Source: Gottfriedia acidiceleris
GTDB lineage: Bacteria > Bacillota > Bacilli > Bacillales > Bacillaceae_G
Assembly: GCF_004138285.1 (NCBI RefSeq)
Contig: NZ_SCFN01000005.1
Location: 646,466-710,465, forward strand
Reading direction: 5' to 3'
Length of the DNA: 64,000 nucleotides
Position 1 is the stretch's first letter. Each line of letters starts with the position of its first letter. The notes under the pieces are model-generated. The model was not told where the DNA came from. It did not search any database and saw only the letters and a list, made by a program, of their open reading frames with translations. Shown one piece after another: positions 9,648 through 19,239 of this stretch. The translations under genes and the position numbers were made by a program.

Positions 9648-10469
9648 ATGAAATTTAAAAAAATCGTAGGAATTTTAGGAGCAGGTGTTTTAGCATTATC
9701 TTTAGCAGCATGTAATAAAAGTGGAGAAGATAAAAATAAAGAATTAGTTGTTGGTGCATCAAATGTACCTCACGCAGTAATTTTAGAACAAGCTAAACCA
9801 ATCCTTAAAAAAGAAGGAATTAACTTAAAAATTGTTAAATTCCAAGATTATGTATTACCAAATAAAGCATTAGCTTCAAAAGAATTAGATGCAAACTATT
9901 TCCAACACATTCCATATTTAGAGTCTCAAATGAAAGAAAATGGCTATAAATTTGAAAACGCTGGTGGAATCCACATCGAGCCAATCGGAGTTTACTCTAA
10001 AAAATATAAGAGCTTAGATGATCTACCAAATGGTGCTAAAATTATCATGAGTAGCTCAGTAGCTGACCATGGTCGTATGTTAAGCTTATTACAACATGAA
10101 GGATTAATTAAACTTAAAGCTGGAGTAGATCCAACTACTGCTCAAATTAAAGACATTGCTGAGAATCCAAAAAACTTAAAATTCCAAGCTGATGTAGACG
10201 CTGGAATGCTTCCAAAAGTTTATCAAAACAATGAAGGCGATGCAGTTTTAATTAACACAAACTACGCGATTGATGCTGGATTAAACCCAATGAAAGATGC
10301 TATTGCCTTAGAAGGTAAAGAATCTCCATACGTAAACATTATCGCTGTTCGTAAAGGTGATAAAGATAAAAAAGAAATTAAAGAGCTTGTAAAAGTATTA
10401 CACTCTAAAGAAATTCAAGATTTCATCATTAAAAAATATAAAGGTGCTGTAGTACCTGTAAGTCAATAA
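9648..10469 (+). CDS. metQ: methionine-binding lipoprotein
   Basis: 273-residue NlpA/MetQ-family substrate-binding protein. A signal peptide ends in the lipobox LAAC with Cys22, so it is anchored to the outer face of the membrane. The mature part has the family segments GVYSKKYKS and NYAIDAGLNP. The ribosome site AAGGGAGGAA is strong. It is the last gene of the S-box operon, followed by a terminator. Confidence 0.96.
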   Translation: MKFKKIVGILGAGVLALSLAACNKSGEDKNKELVVGASNVPHAVILEQAKPILKKEGINLKIVKFQDYVLPNKALASKELDANYFQHIPYLESQMKENGYKFENAGGIHIEPIGVYSKKYKSLDDLPNGAKIIMSSSVADHGRMLSLLQHEGLIKLKAGVDPTTAQIKDIAENPKNLKFQADVDAGMLPKVYQNNEGDAVLINTNYAIDAGLNPMKDAIALEGKESPYVNIIAVRKGDKDKKEIKELVKVLHSKEIQDFIIKKYKGAVVPVSQ

Positions 10470-10474
10470 TAAAA

Positions 10475-10518
10475 AAGAGAGGATGTCCCAAGTGTTTTAT
10501 GGGAATCCTCTTCTTTTA
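10475..10518 (+). terminator. terminator of metNPQ
   Basis: GAGAGGATGTCCC pairs with GGGAATCCTCTTC, followed by TTTTA, just after the metQ stop codon. Confidence 0.75.
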
Positions 10519-10536
10519 TATGTAAAAAAGATGCTT

Positions 10537-10588
10537 AAAAAAGGGATGCACATAAGTCAGTTAATCTAACTTATGAAACAGCCCTTTT
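10537..10588 (-). terminator. terminator of the D-2-hydroxyacid dehydrogenase gene
   Basis: Read on the minus strand, AAAGGG...CATAAGT and ACTTATG...CCCTTTTTT form a two-part stem five bases beyond the stop codon at 10594. Confidence 0.7.
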
Positions 10589-10593
10589 CACTT

Positions 10594-11565
10594 TTAATTC
10601 TTCACAAGAATTTGATTAACAGGTGAGATTGGTAGTCGTTCAGCCATAACCTCAATAATATTTTTAGCTGCTATTTCTGACATGGCTTCACGAGTTTCAT
10701 ATGTTGCATTCCCAATATGAGGTGTTAATACAACGTTTGTAAGTGATTTTAGTTCTTCTGTTATTCTTGGTTCGAATTCAAATACATCTAGAGCCGCACC
10801 CGCAATAACACCATTCTTTAATGCATCTACTAATTCCTGTTCGTTCGCTAAAGGACCTCTAGCTGCATTGATAAAAAACGCAGTATCTTTCATCTTGTAA
10901 AACTCTTCTTTTCCAAATAAATGGTGTAGCTCGGGTTTGTAAGGGCAATGAAGGGTAATATAGTCTGAAGTCTGTAAAAATTCATCCATTGATACGTAAG
11001 TGGCATTTAATTCTTTTTCAAGTTCATTACTTACTCTTCTTGGTTGATGATAAATAATATTCATATTAAACGCCCTAGCTCGTTTAGCCACTGCTTGTCC
11101 GATATTTCCAAAACCAAAAATACCTAAAGTTTTTCCAGATACTTCTGTTCCTCTAAAGAATAATGGAGCCCACCCTCCAAATCCTTTTGTACGGCAAAGT
11201 TCGTCTCCTTCGACTATTCTTCTGGAAACAGCTAAGAGAATTCCAAAAGTTAACTCAGCAGTTGCGTCTGTAGAAACAAGTGGAGTATTTGTAACATGAA
11301 TTCCCTTACTAGTTGCATAATCTACATCGATATTATTAAATCCTGCTCCGTAATTAGCAATAATTTTTACATTTTTAGCAGCATCAATTACTCTTTTTGT
11401 GATTGGAGTGGATAGTAAACTTAAAATTGCATCTACCCCACCAACAAGTTCACACAATTCATCTTCTGTAATTAATTGCTCATTTTCATAAACAATGACA
11501 TGATGATCTTTTAATAATTGCTCAGCTTTTTCTGGGACTTTTCCCGCTACTAAGATATGTGCCAA
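10594..11565 (-). CDS. D-2-hydroxyacid dehydrogenase (glyoxylate/2-ketogluconate reductase-like)
   Basis: 323-residue NAD(P)-dependent dehydrogenase. The nucleotide-binding loop GFGNIGQAVAKRA is near residue 150. The catalytic arginine lies in NAARGP (about 235), the glutamate in the DVFEFEP segment (about 263), and the histidine in TPHIGNAT (about 281). It resembles B. subtilis YvcT; the substrate (glyoxylate, hydroxypyruvate or 2-ketogluconate) cannot be read from sequence. It is monocistronic on the minus strand, with its own terminator at 10537-10588, and converges on metQ. Confidence 0.9.
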   Translation of the reverse strand: MAHILVAGKVPEKAEQLLKDHHVIVYENEQLITEDELCELVGGVDAILSLLSTPITKRVIDAAKNVKIIANYGAGFNNIDVDYATSKGIHVTNTPLVSTDATAELTFGILLAVSRRIVEGDELCRTKGFGGWAPLFFRGTEVSGKTLGIFGFGNIGQAVAKRARAFNMNIIYHQPRRVSNELEKELNATYVSMDEFLQTSDYITLHCPYKPELHHLFGKEEFYKMKDTAFFINAARGPLANEQELVDALKNGVIAGAALDVFEFEPRITEELKSLTNVVLTPHIGNATYETREAMSEIAAKNIIEVMAERLPISPVNQILVKN

Positions 11566-11695
11566 ATTAGAAACCTTCTTTCAACAGTTTAATAATGAAT
11601 GTTAACCTATTTATTATAAATGAAGTTATAAGTTTTTGTTTATTTTAGTATTTGGCAGTTTAAAGAATATATTTATTTTAAAGTCTGTCAGCAAC

Positions 11696-11722
11696 ATAAA
11701 AAGCAGACACTAGTCTGCTTCA
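11696..11722 (-). terminator. probable terminator of the dlt operon, beyond a repeat element
   Basis: AAGCAGAC and GTCTGCTT form a stem with an ACTA loop; on the minus strand it is followed by TTTTTATG. No minus-strand gene other than dltD lies upstream of it, so it probably ends dlt transcription, with repeat copy A (11719-12206) lying between. Confidence 0.6.
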
Positions 11723-12206
11723 GAGTGTTGAAATATATTGTAGTCAATATTGAAAAATACTAACATTAAATTAATTTCTATGAAAAAATAGTCTTTTTAT
11801 TCTTGTTTTATCTATCATTTTATTGATAAACAAGTGATTTTGCCTGATATATAAATGTTTTAACTAACTTACAAAAATTAAAATATCTTCTTTTTTGACG
11901 ATCAATATTTGTAAAGATGTGTAAGTCGTTATCTTAAGTTAAAATTTGATTAATAAAGGGTAATTCATTCGTCCAATTGACTAGTCTATTGTTTTTTAGA
12001 TTATTATTTTTTATCTAGAGCTCGATTGGAACGAAAGGGTGCTCGACTCCTATGGGATTAGCGGGAAGGCTGAGACCTTAGCAGGCGGCGCCGAGGAGGC
12101 TCAAGAATCTCGCCCCATGGAAAGCGAGCACCCTGTAGTGGAAATCAATATGATACAACTTACTTATCAATGATTAATCCAACAATTTTTTGACAAATTC
12201 TTTTTT
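11719..12206 (+). repeat. ~490-bp dispersed repeat, copy A
   Basis: This copy matches copy B (41842-42333) almost throughout, and copy C (from 63624, opposite orientation) over the visible part. It begins TTCAGAGTGTTGAAATA and ends near GACAAATTCTTTTTT. It contains a 125-bp GC-richer core (12024-12148), a repeat type I recognise as common in Bacillaceae intergenic regions, with complementary arms GGGTGCTCG and CGAGCACCC. No credible coding sequence lies in it. It fills the 643-bp gap between the dehydrogenase gene and dltD and stops two bases from the dltD stop codon. Confidence 0.85.
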
Positions 12207-12208
12207 CA

Positions 12209-13423
12209 TTAATATCTATGATTTAAACTTGCGGTAGGGGGAGTAGGGTTTACTGAATAAAACTTATTTAAAGATTGATCTACATATACCCAGCCCTTCC
12301 AGCCTAAGTGAATTGTATCTTTTAGGAAAAACTCATCGTATTCATGTGAAGAAAAATCAGCTACTTGGAATCCAGAATCTTCAATTTGTTTTTTTACTTT
12401 TTTGTAATATACTTCTCTACCTTCTTTAGGGAATCCAGCGTAATCATACCATGGTCCATTTACTGGAACGGAAATAAACAACGCTTTTGTGTGCTCTTTT
12501 TTTAATAATGCTAATACCATTTGAAGGTCATCATATTCTGGCGATACACCATAGTTACTATTTCGTTTATAATTTTTTAATGCGAGAAGACGGTTTTGAA
12601 TGTGCTTTTTATAGTATTTATTAATAATACCAAAATGGTTTGAAGTTGATTCACGTTGGCCTATTTTATCGGCAACTTGAGCTACTCGATCCCAGGATAA
12701 ATCTTCATATTTTGATTTTTTTAATCGGAAGTTTTTATCTGGATCCATTATAACGGTCTCAAAAAGATCTTTCTTCTCAAGTATCTTTAAATATGTGTAA
12801 GCTAACGGTTTTTCAGCCATAGCTTCGAACTTAACTTTTTTGCTATTTGAAATAAAAGCATTTAATTGGGTTACTAATAAAGAGTCTTTTTTGATAATTG
12901 ATAGCGTTAAAAGTCTCTTTGCAATTTGTCTTTTTACTGAAATATCAATTGTATTATTAAAAACAAATGAATAAGTTTGAAGCGCAGAATAATTTGGTGA
13001 AAAATGAGTATCGTCAATTCCATGTGGAATAAACCACTGTGGAGATAACACAAACACAATTTTTCTATTTTTTATACCATCACCTAAAGATGCTAAATCA
13101 AGAAAATGAACGAGACTTTGTGATCCCCCTCGACCAATTAGATAGGGAGTAAATTCATTTTTTTCTCCCATAAAAAACCTAGAAGGATGGAAGGGGTCTC
13201 TTCTAGCGAGTTCTGAAGACCCAAAAATTGGTAGAAATTTTGGGTCTTTTAACATTTTATTTTGAAGTAAAGTCCCTTGAAATGTATCAGGATTTAAAGA
13301 TGCTGCTGTATTATTTAATCGTTCTTTTGTAACAAATAGTTCATAAAAAGAATTTGGAAGATACAAAGCTAATAAAAAAATGAAAATAGCTGTTATCATC
13401 CCAAAAAATTGAACTTGTTTCAT
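12209..13423 (-). CDS. dltD: D-alanyl-lipoteichoic acid biosynthesis protein
   Basis: 404-residue DltD with one N-terminal membrane segment (about residues 7-25) and an extracellular SGNH-type hydrolase domain: GSSELARRD near residue 70 holds the serine, and DTIHLGWKGW near the C-terminus holds the Asp/His pair. It helps transfer D-alanine onto teichoic acids outside the membrane. The ATG overlaps the dltC stop codon (ATGA), so the two are translationally coupled. Repeat copy A begins two bases past its stop codon, so the last residues may have been altered by that insertion. Confidence 0.95.
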   Translation of the reverse strand: MKQVQFFGMITAIFIFLLALYLPNSFYELFVTKERLNNTAASLNPDTFQGTLLQNKMLKDPKFLPIFGSSELARRDPFHPSRFFMGEKNEFTPYLIGRGGSQSLVHFLDLASLGDGIKNRKIVFVLSPQWFIPHGIDDTHFSPNYSALQTYSFVFNNTIDISVKRQIAKRLLTLSIIKKDSLLVTQLNAFISNSKKVKFEAMAEKPLAYTYLKILEKKDLFETVIMDPDKNFRLKKSKYEDLSWDRVAQVADKIGQRESTSNHFGIINKYYKKHIQNRLLALKNYKRNSNYGVSPEYDDLQMVLALLKKEHTKALFISVPVNGPWYDYAGFPKEGREVYYKKVKKQIEDSGFQVADFSSHEYDEFFLKDTIHLGWKGWVYVDQSLNKFYSVNPTPPTASLNHRY

Positions 13424-13659
13424 TTTCTAGCCTCTAAAATCGAAATGATTTTATTTGGCGTAGCCCACTCCTCGCGATCGAAGTCAGAAATCGTCACGTT
13501 GATACCGATTTGTTCTTCGATTTCAACTAATAAGCTAACTGTACCAAATGAATCTAATAATCCTTCTTCAAAAATTAGAATATCTGGGTTTTCAATCACT
13601 TCGTCTGTATTACATAAATCTACTAAAATTTTTAAAACTTCTTCTCTTAAATTTACCAT
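13420..13659 (-). CDS. dltC: D-alanyl carrier protein
   Basis: 79-residue acyl-carrier-type protein. The phosphopantetheine attachment serine is Ser37 in LLDSFGT. DltA loads D-alanine as a thioester on this arm, and DltB passes it across the membrane. It lies 15 bases after dltB and overlaps dltD by four bases. Confidence 0.96.
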   Translation of the reverse strand: MVNLREEVLKILVDLCNTDEVIENPDILIFEEGLLDSFGTVSLLVEIEEQIGINVTISDFDREEWATPNKIISILEARK

Positions 13660-13674
13660 TATACTAATGCTCCT

Positions 13675-14826
13675 TTAGTTAACTAGATGTCCTGAAAATA
13701 TTAAAAATCCGAAACAAATAAAATGGAATGTAATAATAACCGCTAATACATGTGTTAGTTTATTATTTTTCCAAATCTTTTTTTTCTTATTGAATTGTTC
13801 AAACCAGTCAAAACTACACATCAATATAGCTTGGTATAAACCATAAAGTAGGTAATTTATTTGGATCCCGTGCCATGCACCCATTAGTAAAAATAAAGTA
13901 GTGTAACCTATATATGAAATATTCCTTCTATTTTTAATCATTTTTTTCTTAGTCAATAAGAATACGATTCTCATATATACATAGTCGCGAAACCAAAATG
14001 ATAAGCTCATATGCCAGCGATTCCAAAAGTCTTTTATATTCCGACTAATGAATGGCATATTAAAGTTTTCAGGTGTTTTAATGCCTACTAAATAACTAAC
14101 GCCGATTGCAAATGCACTATAACCAGCAAAATCAAAAAATAAGTACAGACTATATGCATACATATACGTTAGATTTGAAACAAATGTATGCCCTAATACA
14201 AACTGTGTTTCAAGTATATGAACGTTAATTAAATAACCAATTATATATTTATAGAGAAAACCAATAAAAATTTTATGAACACCAATTTGAAAATACTCCT
14301 TGTATTCACTAGCTGTTAGCTTTTTTTGACAATCCTGTTGAAATCTCCTAAAACGATCAATTGGTCCAGAAGAGATCGTTGGAAAAAATAATAAAAACTT
14401 CAAGAAATCAACAATCTTTATTTCCTTTATACTGTGGTCGCGAATTTCAATAATGATTTGTGTTGCTTTAAAAGTTAAATAGGAAATTCCTAAAAAGCCT
14501 ACAAGTGTAGTACTTTCAAAAATCGGTGAAACTTTAACAATCATTAAAGGTAAAATTGATAGAAAAACACTTAAGTAATAAACAGCTGAATGGTTCGCAT
14601 TCTTCCGATAAACACTATAACCTTTTATTAAAATTACTACCCAAATTATATAAACAACTAGATAGAAGGTTTGTATTTTAGAAGAGGAAAAGACTAATAA
14701 TAAAAACACAAAAGAAAGAAATGTTGTGTAGTTAGTTGATCTTTTACCTAAAAACCCTAATATGACTGCTGGGATTAATAGAACAAATAAAATACCGAAA
14801 AACGTAAAACTACTGTATGGAATCAT
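13675..14826 (-). CDS. dltB: MBOAT-family D-alanyl transfer protein
   Basis: 383-residue polytopic membrane protein (about ten or more hydrophobic segments) of the MBOAT acyltransferase family. The conserved histidine lies in MGAWHGIQ near residue 317, and the amphipathic RDYVYMRI and FWNRWHMSLSFWFRD regions are typical. It receives D-alanine from DltC. Its ATG overlaps the dltA stop codon by four bases. Confidence 0.96.
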   Translation of the reverse strand: MIPYSSFTFFGILFVLLIPAVILGFLGKRSTNYTTFLSFVFLLLVFSSSKIQTFYLVVYIIWVVILIKGYSVYRKNANHSAVYYLSVFLSILPLMIVKVSPIFESTTLVGFLGISYLTFKATQIIIEIRDHSIKEIKIVDFLKFLLFFPTISSGPIDRFRRFQQDCQKKLTASEYKEYFQIGVHKIFIGFLYKYIIGYLINVHILETQFVLGHTFVSNLTYMYAYSLYLFFDFAGYSAFAIGVSYLVGIKTPENFNMPFISRNIKDFWNRWHMSLSFWFRDYVYMRIVFLLTKKKMIKNRRNISYIGYTTLFLLMGAWHGIQINYLLYGLYQAILMCSFDWFEQFNKKKKIWKNNKLTHVLAVIITFHFICFGFLIFSGHLVN

Positions 14827-16337
14827 TGGTAAGCTTGCTCCAATAATTTTTTTCGATCAACTTTACCATTCGTTGTCATTGGTAAACTTTGCATGAAACT
14901 AAATTTTCTTGGAATCATATAAGTCGGCATATATTTATTTAATTCTTGTTTTAAAAAACGTGTTAAATGATATTCCTTTTCGAAATCGTGTTCTTTAACG
15001 ACTACTAAGCAATGTAAATCTATACACTTACCATCCTTCATCTCTGGTAATATAACTGCAGAATGGACTAATGGTAATCTTCTAATGTTATTTTCAATGT
15101 CCTCAATTTCAATCCGATACCCGTGTAGCTTTACTTGAAAATCGATCCTACCTTTATAGAACAATAGCCCATGATCAAAGTAACCAGAATCACCTGTTTT
15201 ATAAGCGCGCGTGCCATTTATTTGATAGTAGGCTGCATCAGTTTTTAATTGATTATTAAGATACCCTTTACCAACGCTTGGACCAGCTATAATAATTTCC
15301 CCTGTTTCACCATCTGGAAGTGGGTTCCCCAATTCATCCATAATGTAAATGATTGTATCGGCTTTTGGAGTTCCAATCGGTAATGGGGAATATTGGTTTA
15401 TGACTTCCTCGGTAATCCGGACGAATGTTACAGCAACTGTTCCTTCAGTTGGACCGTAAGTATTATAAATCTCTGCATTAGGAAATCTAGATAAAAGCTG
15501 TTTAGCACTATTATTCGATAGTACTTCACCACAGAAAAGAAAAGTCTTTAAGTTTCGTAGTAAGTATTCGCTGAAATTCGGATTCATCATACACATCTCT
15601 AGAAATGATGGTGTAGAAGTCCAAATCTCAATATCACTTTTCATTAAATAATCGAATAATGCTTTTGGTCGCTCAATCAAAGATTTTTCAACAGCAATAA
15701 GTGTGCCACCCGATAATAACGATGGATATAAATCCATTACTGATAAATCAAAAGAGAATGGAGCTTGGTTCAAAAAGCGTTGACCATTGTGTATATTAAA
15801 ATCCTTCAATATCCAATCGGTAAAACTACGTAAGTTTTTTTCTGTAATTTGTACACCTTTTGGATCTCCGGTACTGCCCGAAGTATAGATAATATAAAAT
15901 GTTTCATCGTCTTTAACATTGAAATCAGTTAAAGATTTGACTAGATTTGTAGAATCAATAATCTCCTGTAGTTCTTGAAAATTTATGATTTTAATGGATT
16001 CAAACTCTAAAGTAATTTCTTTTGGTGTAATTAGTAAAGTTGCTCCAGAATTAGTAATCATCTTTTTGAGTCTTTCTAAAGGGATAGACTCATCAACGGG
16101 AATATAGGCACAACCTGCCTTTACACTTCCTAAGAAAATGGAAATCATTTCTGTCTGCATATGACCATACACAATAATAGGCTTATTCGTAAAATTATTT
16201 TTAATCATCCAGCTAGCAATCGCATCTGATTGTTGTTTTAAAGTTTTATATGTTAACGAATAATCACTATTTTGAAATGCGATAGTGTCTGGGGTGTTAA
16301 TTGCCCAATAATCTATTTGTTCAATAATTGATTTCAT
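14823..16337 (-). CDS. dltA: D-alanine--D-alanyl carrier protein ligase
   Basis: 504-residue adenylate-forming enzyme that activates D-alanine with ATP and loads it on DltC. The ATP-binding core motif YTSGSTGDPKG is at 151-161, YNTYGPTEGT near 290, and the C-terminal catalytic lysine is Lys492 in TNGKVDRKK. The ribosome site is AGGACG just upstream. It is second in the operon, 11 bases after dltX. Confidence 0.97.
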   Translation of the reverse strand: MKSIIEQIDYWAINTPDTIAFQNSDYSLTYKTLKQQSDAIASWMIKNNFTNKPIIVYGHMQTEMISIFLGSVKAGCAYIPVDESIPLERLKKMITNSGATLLITPKEITLEFESIKIINFQELQEIIDSTNLVKSLTDFNVKDDETFYIIYTSGSTGDPKGVQITEKNLRSFTDWILKDFNIHNGQRFLNQAPFSFDLSVMDLYPSLLSGGTLIAVEKSLIERPKALFDYLMKSDIEIWTSTPSFLEMCMMNPNFSEYLLRNLKTFLFCGEVLSNNSAKQLLSRFPNAEIYNTYGPTEGTVAVTFVRITEEVINQYSPLPIGTPKADTIIYIMDELGNPLPDGETGEIIIAGPSVGKGYLNNQLKTDAAYYQINGTRAYKTGDSGYFDHGLLFYKGRIDFQVKLHGYRIEIEDIENNIRRLPLVHSAVILPEMKDGKCIDLHCLVVVKEHDFEKEYHLTRFLKQELNKYMPTYMIPRKFSFMQSLPMTTNGKVDRKKLLEQAYQ

Positions 16338-16348
16338 CAGTTCACGTC

Positions 16349-16492
16349 CTAAAAATCGTTATATATAAAGGTCCCTGTAAATGAATCTTTAAATCCATAT
16401 AAGTAGAGTAGTGCAAGTAAAATTGATAAGTAAAACGCAGTATAAAATAAAAATCTTAAAGTCTTTGAACGGAAAATATGGATTTTACCCAT
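16349..16492 (-). CDS. dltX: small membrane protein DltX
   Basis: A 47-codon gene (ATG at 16492, TAG at 16349-16351). It has a basic start (MGKIHIFRSKTLR), one membrane segment (about residues 14-33) and the C-terminal motif FIYNDF. The size, the C-terminal motif and the position directly before dltA match DltX, the small partner needed for D-alanylation in Firmicutes. The ribosome site AGAAAGGTG lies seven bases upstream. It is short enough to be missed by ORF callers. Confidence 0.92.
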   Translation of the reverse strand: MGKIHIFRSKTLRFLFYTAFYLSILLALLYLYGFKDSFTGTFIYNDF

Positions 16493-16526
16493 TTGTTTTC
16501 ACCTTTCTTAATTTTTAGCTAGACGT

Positions 16527-16535
16527 ATTATAACA
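16527..16535 (-). promoter_or_regulatory. extended -10 promoter element of the dlt operon
   Basis: On the minus strand TGTTATAAT (TG-N-TATAAT) lies 35 bases upstream of dltX; no good -35 is seen. The remaining 300 bases to the next gene (to 16842) are AT-rich, with nothing else I can name. Confidence 0.55.
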
Positions 16536-16842
16536 CCGAAAAAAAGATGAAAAATTAACCAAACACCTTTTAAAATTACAGACAGATAATAAATTATTAA
16601 AGGTTTAGTAAATTTTTTCTAATTCAAATCTAAAGATTAATGGACAAGATTGCTAATACAATTAGGATAAGTAAATGAAGTGTACTTTTGTTCTTAGTTC
16701 CTATATAAAAGGTTTAGCTAGTAGAACTTTAAGATAGTAGGTGATTGGAACTTAAATAATGAACAGTAAAATAAGGGGTAAGGTAAAGATATTGGAGAGT
16801 AGGGAATTAGGAAAATCCTTTTGGCCTATGGGAGAATGGTGA

Positions 16843-17934
16843 ATGATGAAAAAAATTTATTTGTTATTGATACCTAGTTTCTTAACTGTTTTAATAATGT
16901 CTCCTTTTTGTAGTTTTATTAGGAATAAAAGCTCTTCGAAAGTGACAGTTTCGAATCACTTTAATATGAATATTAAATATCAAAATAAGAATGCTAGAGA
17001 GATTGATCGCTATTTACAGCAAATTCATTTTAACGGAGTTGTTCTTGTAAGGAAGAATGAAGAAAATATTCTTAATAAAGGATACGGTTATCGAGATATC
17101 TCAAATCAGTTACCAAACACACCAAATACGTATTATCCAATTGGCTCAATTTCTAAATTTTTTGTTTCCACATCGTTAATGCAATTAAACGAAGAAGGCA
17201 AAATATCGTTTAACGATCTGATTTCAAAATATATACCGGAATTTCCAAATGGATCAAAATTAACATTATTTCATTTAATTTCACATACTTCAGGGATTAA
17301 GAGACAAAAAGAGTTATTTAATCCAATTTCATCAACTGATCTAATAAAGAAAATAGTTAAATCAAATGCTCACTATAAGCCGTTAGACAAATGGGAGTAC
17401 AATGACACGAATTATATTTTACTTGCTTACGTTATTGAAAAAGTAACTGGAATTTCCTATGGAGAATATATAAAAACACATATTTTCGATAAAGCGAATA
17501 TGACTGAAATTGGACAAGGTAATGATTTTTATAAAAAAAAGAATCATGCATTAGGTTATTTATTAATTCAATCCAAAAATGAACCGAAACAATTAAGAAT
17601 ACCAAATTTTAACTATTTATTAGGCTGCGGAGATATTTATTCAACTGTTTCAGGAATACAAAAAATGGACGAGGCACTTATTTCAAATAAACTTATTTTG
17701 GGGAAAAGCTTTACTCAATTTATTAAGCCATATCAAAATCATTATGCATATGGAATTTATAATAAAGGAAAGTATTTATACAATCGTGGGGTAGTACCAG
17801 GAATTAATTGTATGAATGTCTTCGATCCAGTTTCAAAAACATATGTAATTGTGTTTTCTAATAGTCAAAAGGTGAAACCAAACACTTTTGACATAGCAAT
17901 GAACTTATTTAAAATAGTTAACAAATTGAGTTGA
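16843..17934 (+). CDS. exported class C beta-lactamase-like serine hydrolase
   Basis: 363 residues with an N-terminal hydrophobic signal or anchor (about 5-22). The penicillin-binding fold is marked by SISK (Ser102-Lys105) and by a YND triplet near residue 186 in place of the usual YxN. The third motif, normally HxG or KTG before PGF, reads NRG (NRGVVPGIN), so one active-site residue departs from the norm. It is more probably a D-aminopeptidase, esterase or carboxypeptidase-like enzyme than an antibiotic-destroying one; the substrate is unknown. A weak ribosome site (GGGAGAATGG) precedes ATG-ATG, so 16846 is an alternative start. It appears monocistronic. Confidence 0.8.
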   Translation: MMKKIYLLLIPSFLTVLIMSPFCSFIRNKSSSKVTVSNHFNMNIKYQNKNAREIDRYLQQIHFNGVVLVRKNEENILNKGYGYRDISNQLPNTPNTYYPIGSISKFFVSTSLMQLNEEGKISFNDLISKYIPEFPNGSKLTLFHLISHTSGIKRQKELFNPISSTDLIKKIVKSNAHYKPLDKWEYNDTNYILLAYVIEKVTGISYGEYIKTHIFDKANMTEIGQGNDFYKKKNHALGYLLIQSKNEPKQLRIPNFNYLLGCGDIYSTVSGIQKMDEALISNKLILGKSFTQFIKPYQNHYAYGIYNKGKYLYNRGVVPGINCMNVFDPVSKTYVIVFSNSQKVKPNTFDIAMNLFKIVNKLS

Positions 17935-18041
17935 GAACAGTTTATTGTTTGATTGTTAGAAACTAGACTCTTATAAAATATTTCATAAATAATTTAAAAG
18001 ATACTCATACTATTTTTTATAAAGAAAATAGGAGGAGTCTA

Positions 18042-18758
18042 GTGAAAAAGTTTCTATTTTATTTCTTATTAATCATAATGACTAGCAGTATTAATTTGGG
18101 GTCTATTAAATTTGTTAATGCGGAAACTAAAGCTCAAATCAATGAAAACTCATTAACGAGACATATTAAAATTACTGAACAAAAACTAAATGATGCACCG
18201 ATTAAGTATCCACAAATAAGTGGAGCATCTAATTCAACTGCACAACAAAAGATCAATAGTATCTTAAAACAAGGTGCTGATTTAGCGAATAGTAATCGTT
18301 TGAAGCTATTAGAAGACGAGAAGGAAGCTAAGTCAAAATGGGATGCTAGCCAAGGGCCGTGGAGACCTTATGAATATGTTTTTACTTATAAAGTACTCTA
18401 CAATAATCTTGATAAATTAAGTGTTATTTATAATGAATATTCATATACAGGTGGAGCACATGGGATGACAATGGGAACTACATTTAATTTTGACGTGAAA
18501 ACAGGTGAAGTAGTTCCACTATCTAAGTTAATAAACGAAAATACAAAATCCGTACAAGAATATGCTTATCAGCAATTACAAAAGAAATATAAAGGATATG
18601 TATTAATAAAATCTCCTAACGAGATTGACCTAAGTGACAAAAATCGATTATGGGCATTTGACCATGCGGGAATTAAATTAATTTTTAAAGAATATGAAGT
18701 AGCTGCATATGCTGCTGGCATGCCTGAGGTCTTTATACCTGTTCAGGTCTATCAATAA
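18042..18758 (+). CDS. exported DUF4163/DUF3298 (RsiV/PdaC-like) protein
   Basis: 238 residues. A signal peptide (hydrophobic to about residue 25, probable cleavage after VNA) is followed by an N-terminal DUF4163-like part and a C-terminal DUF3298 part with the characteristic YTGGAHGM near residue 140 and FDVKTGEVVPLSKL. This pair occurs in the anti-sigma factor RsiV and in peptidoglycan deacetylase PdaC. Here there is no enzyme domain or cytoplasmic sigma-binding segment, so it is a free exported sensor-like or binding protein of unknown role. It starts with GTG behind AGGAGG. Confidence 0.82.
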   Translation: MKKFLFYFLLIIMTSSINLGSIKFVNAETKAQINENSLTRHIKITEQKLNDAPIKYPQISGASNSTAQQKINSILKQGADLANSNRLKLLEDEKEAKSKWDASQGPWRPYEYVFTYKVLYNNLDKLSVIYNEYSYTGGAHGMTMGTTFNFDVKTGEVVPLSKLINENTKSVQEYAYQQLQKKYKGYVLIKSPNEIDLSDKNRLWAFDHAGIKLIFKEYEVAAYAAGMPEVFIPVQVYQ

Positions 18759-18866
18759 TTCATTCGTTTTTCTTATGTTTAAATTCATACTTGAGCAAAT
18801 ATTTGAAAGATGAATAAATTCCTTTTACAAAAGCAGATAGAACCTACAATAAATAAAAGGTGCTAG

Positions 18867-18908
18867 GAGTGTAGAGAAACCCCTAAAAATTTCTCTACAC
18901 TCTTTTTT
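18867..18908 (+). terminator. strong terminator about 110 bp downstream of the DUF3298 gene
   Basis: GAGTGTAGAGAAA and TTTCTCTACACTC are perfectly complementary, followed by TTTTTT. Confidence 0.85.
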
Positions 18909-19239
18909 ATGTCCAATTGATCTATTCATATTGATAAAATCTAATGTTTTTCTAAAAAAATAATACAACTATACTGTACGTGCTAGATGCATTGTGATCT
19001 TTTTGTATTTATTGAACTACAGCTGTTTGAAGAAGATTTTTTTTAGGAATTAATTCCTAAAGGCATACAATTTTAACTTCATTTTGGTGTTCTATCGAAT
19101 TCGTTAACATCAGATTACCTCAGCTATTTAATGATTTAAAAATATCAAGAGATCTAATCGTTTGAAATGTGATATTAAAGTAGTCAATTTTTTAATAGAT
19201 TGTTGGTTTAATAAAATTTAACAGTAATCTTTCGGTAAT

